Source: Malassezia japonica
Lineage: Eukaryota > Basidiomycota > Malasseziomycetes > Malasseziales > Malasseziaceae
Length of the DNA: 64,000 nt
NCBI RefSeq assembly: GCF_029542785.1
Contig: NC_083371.1
Location: 310,001 to 374,000, forward strand
Direction of reading: 5' to 3'
Under the pieces are notes generated by a model. That model saw only the letters and a list, made by a program, of their open reading frames with translations. It made no database searches and was not told where the DNA came from. Positions 63,545 through 64,000 of the stretch are shown one piece after another. The position numbers and the translations under genes are program-made. Every line of letters starts with the position of its first letter. Position 1 is the first letter of the stretch.

Positions 63545-64000
63545 GAAGCATACGAAGCGTGCCTTTTTTTCCTCTGTCGACGTATCTGTTTTATCACCGC
63601 TTTTTGTTGTTTTGCATAGAATTGCAAACCTGCCATAGTTGGCCTTTTTTATACCGGTGTCATACATCTCTCATGTCCGAAATTTTGCCGATGTGTCACT
63701 CCTAGTTGATCGTGCGCACGGACCCAAGGTCAAAAATTACGCCCTCATCACGAGAGAGCCAATCGAACAATTATTTTTGATGCTTCCTGCAACGAGTACA
63801 TATGGGGTACTCTGAAAAGGCTTGTGCGCAGAGCAGAATTGTGCAAGTCGTACAGGTGCTCGAACGATATGCTGGCGATCCTCTGTCCTCTCCCGTGTGA
63901 TAGGCTAACTAGGGTGATCGGCATACGCCTGCAAATCGCCTAGGCGGTTGATTCGCTCCGATCCTTATGAACGGTCCCTGAAGCTGACGACACCATACAG
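63545..64000. other. Gene-free sequence to the window end
   Basis: 456 bp after SAP gene 2 with a T-rich stretch just after the stop (likely the transcript end, near 63565-63615). I see no gene, tRNA or repeat in it. Confidence 0.6.

Overview
The window is nuclear DNA from a compact, GC-rich basidiomycete yeast, most likely a Malassezia species. Four things point there: two Malassezia-type secreted aspartyl proteases, housekeeping proteins of basidiomycete type, gene spacing of one to a few hundred bases, and genes cut by extremely short spliceosomal introns. I recognise 33 protein genes (one cut by the window edge) and one intron-containing tRNA-Lys(CUU). I see no rRNA, transposon, CRISPR array or viral copy.

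Layout. 1-13.8 kb: GTP cyclohydrolase II (C-terminal end), an F-box/LRR-like protein, NUS1, an ABHD12-type hydrolase, mitochondrial Phe-tRNA synthetase, an unrecognised acidic protein, an alkyltransferase-like DNA repair protein, DOT1, a CaM kinase and MCD4. 13.8-20 kb: NOT1, the CCR4-NOT scaffold. 20-38.4 kb: three full-length ABCC-type ABC transporters on one strand, with proteasome chaperone ADD66/PBA2 and mitochondrial MSH1 lying between the first and second. 38.5-46.2 kb: a DUF1279/FAM210 mitochondrial protein, RPS29, an alpha/beta hydrolase-like membrane protein, a branched-chain aminotransferase, JIP5, DBP3 and tRNA-Lys. 46.3-59.3 kb: fimbrin SAC6, an SPX-type phosphate transporter, MTM1-type carrier, tRNA pseudouridine synthase DEG1/PUS3, a SET-domain protein, an RRM protein, IDI1, eIF3k and prephenate dehydratase. 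59.3-64 kb: a looser, visibly more A/T-rich region with two related secreted aspartyl proteases.

The most striking property is the introns. I reconstructed 37 in 18 genes by restoring reading frame and family-conserved protein sequence. Of these, 26 are exactly 22 nt, 34 are 22-26 nt, and only three are longer (46, 146 and 240 nt). All carry a CTNAY branch-like motif, in 31 cases as CTNAYNNAG directly at the 3' splice site, with no room for a polypyrimidine tract. Because 22 is not a multiple of three, any retained 22-nt intron shifts the frame, and simple open-reading-frame reading gives wrong N- or C-termini for about half the genes here. All coordinates below come from those spliced models.

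Other points of interest: NOT1 has no AUG in any forward frame for about 450 nt around its expected start; ABC copies 2 and 3 share a sharply bounded 98%-identical tract, as expected from gene conversion; CACGTG boxes recur in divergent promoters, including that of the phosphate transporter; and one hydrolase lacks its nucleophilic serine.
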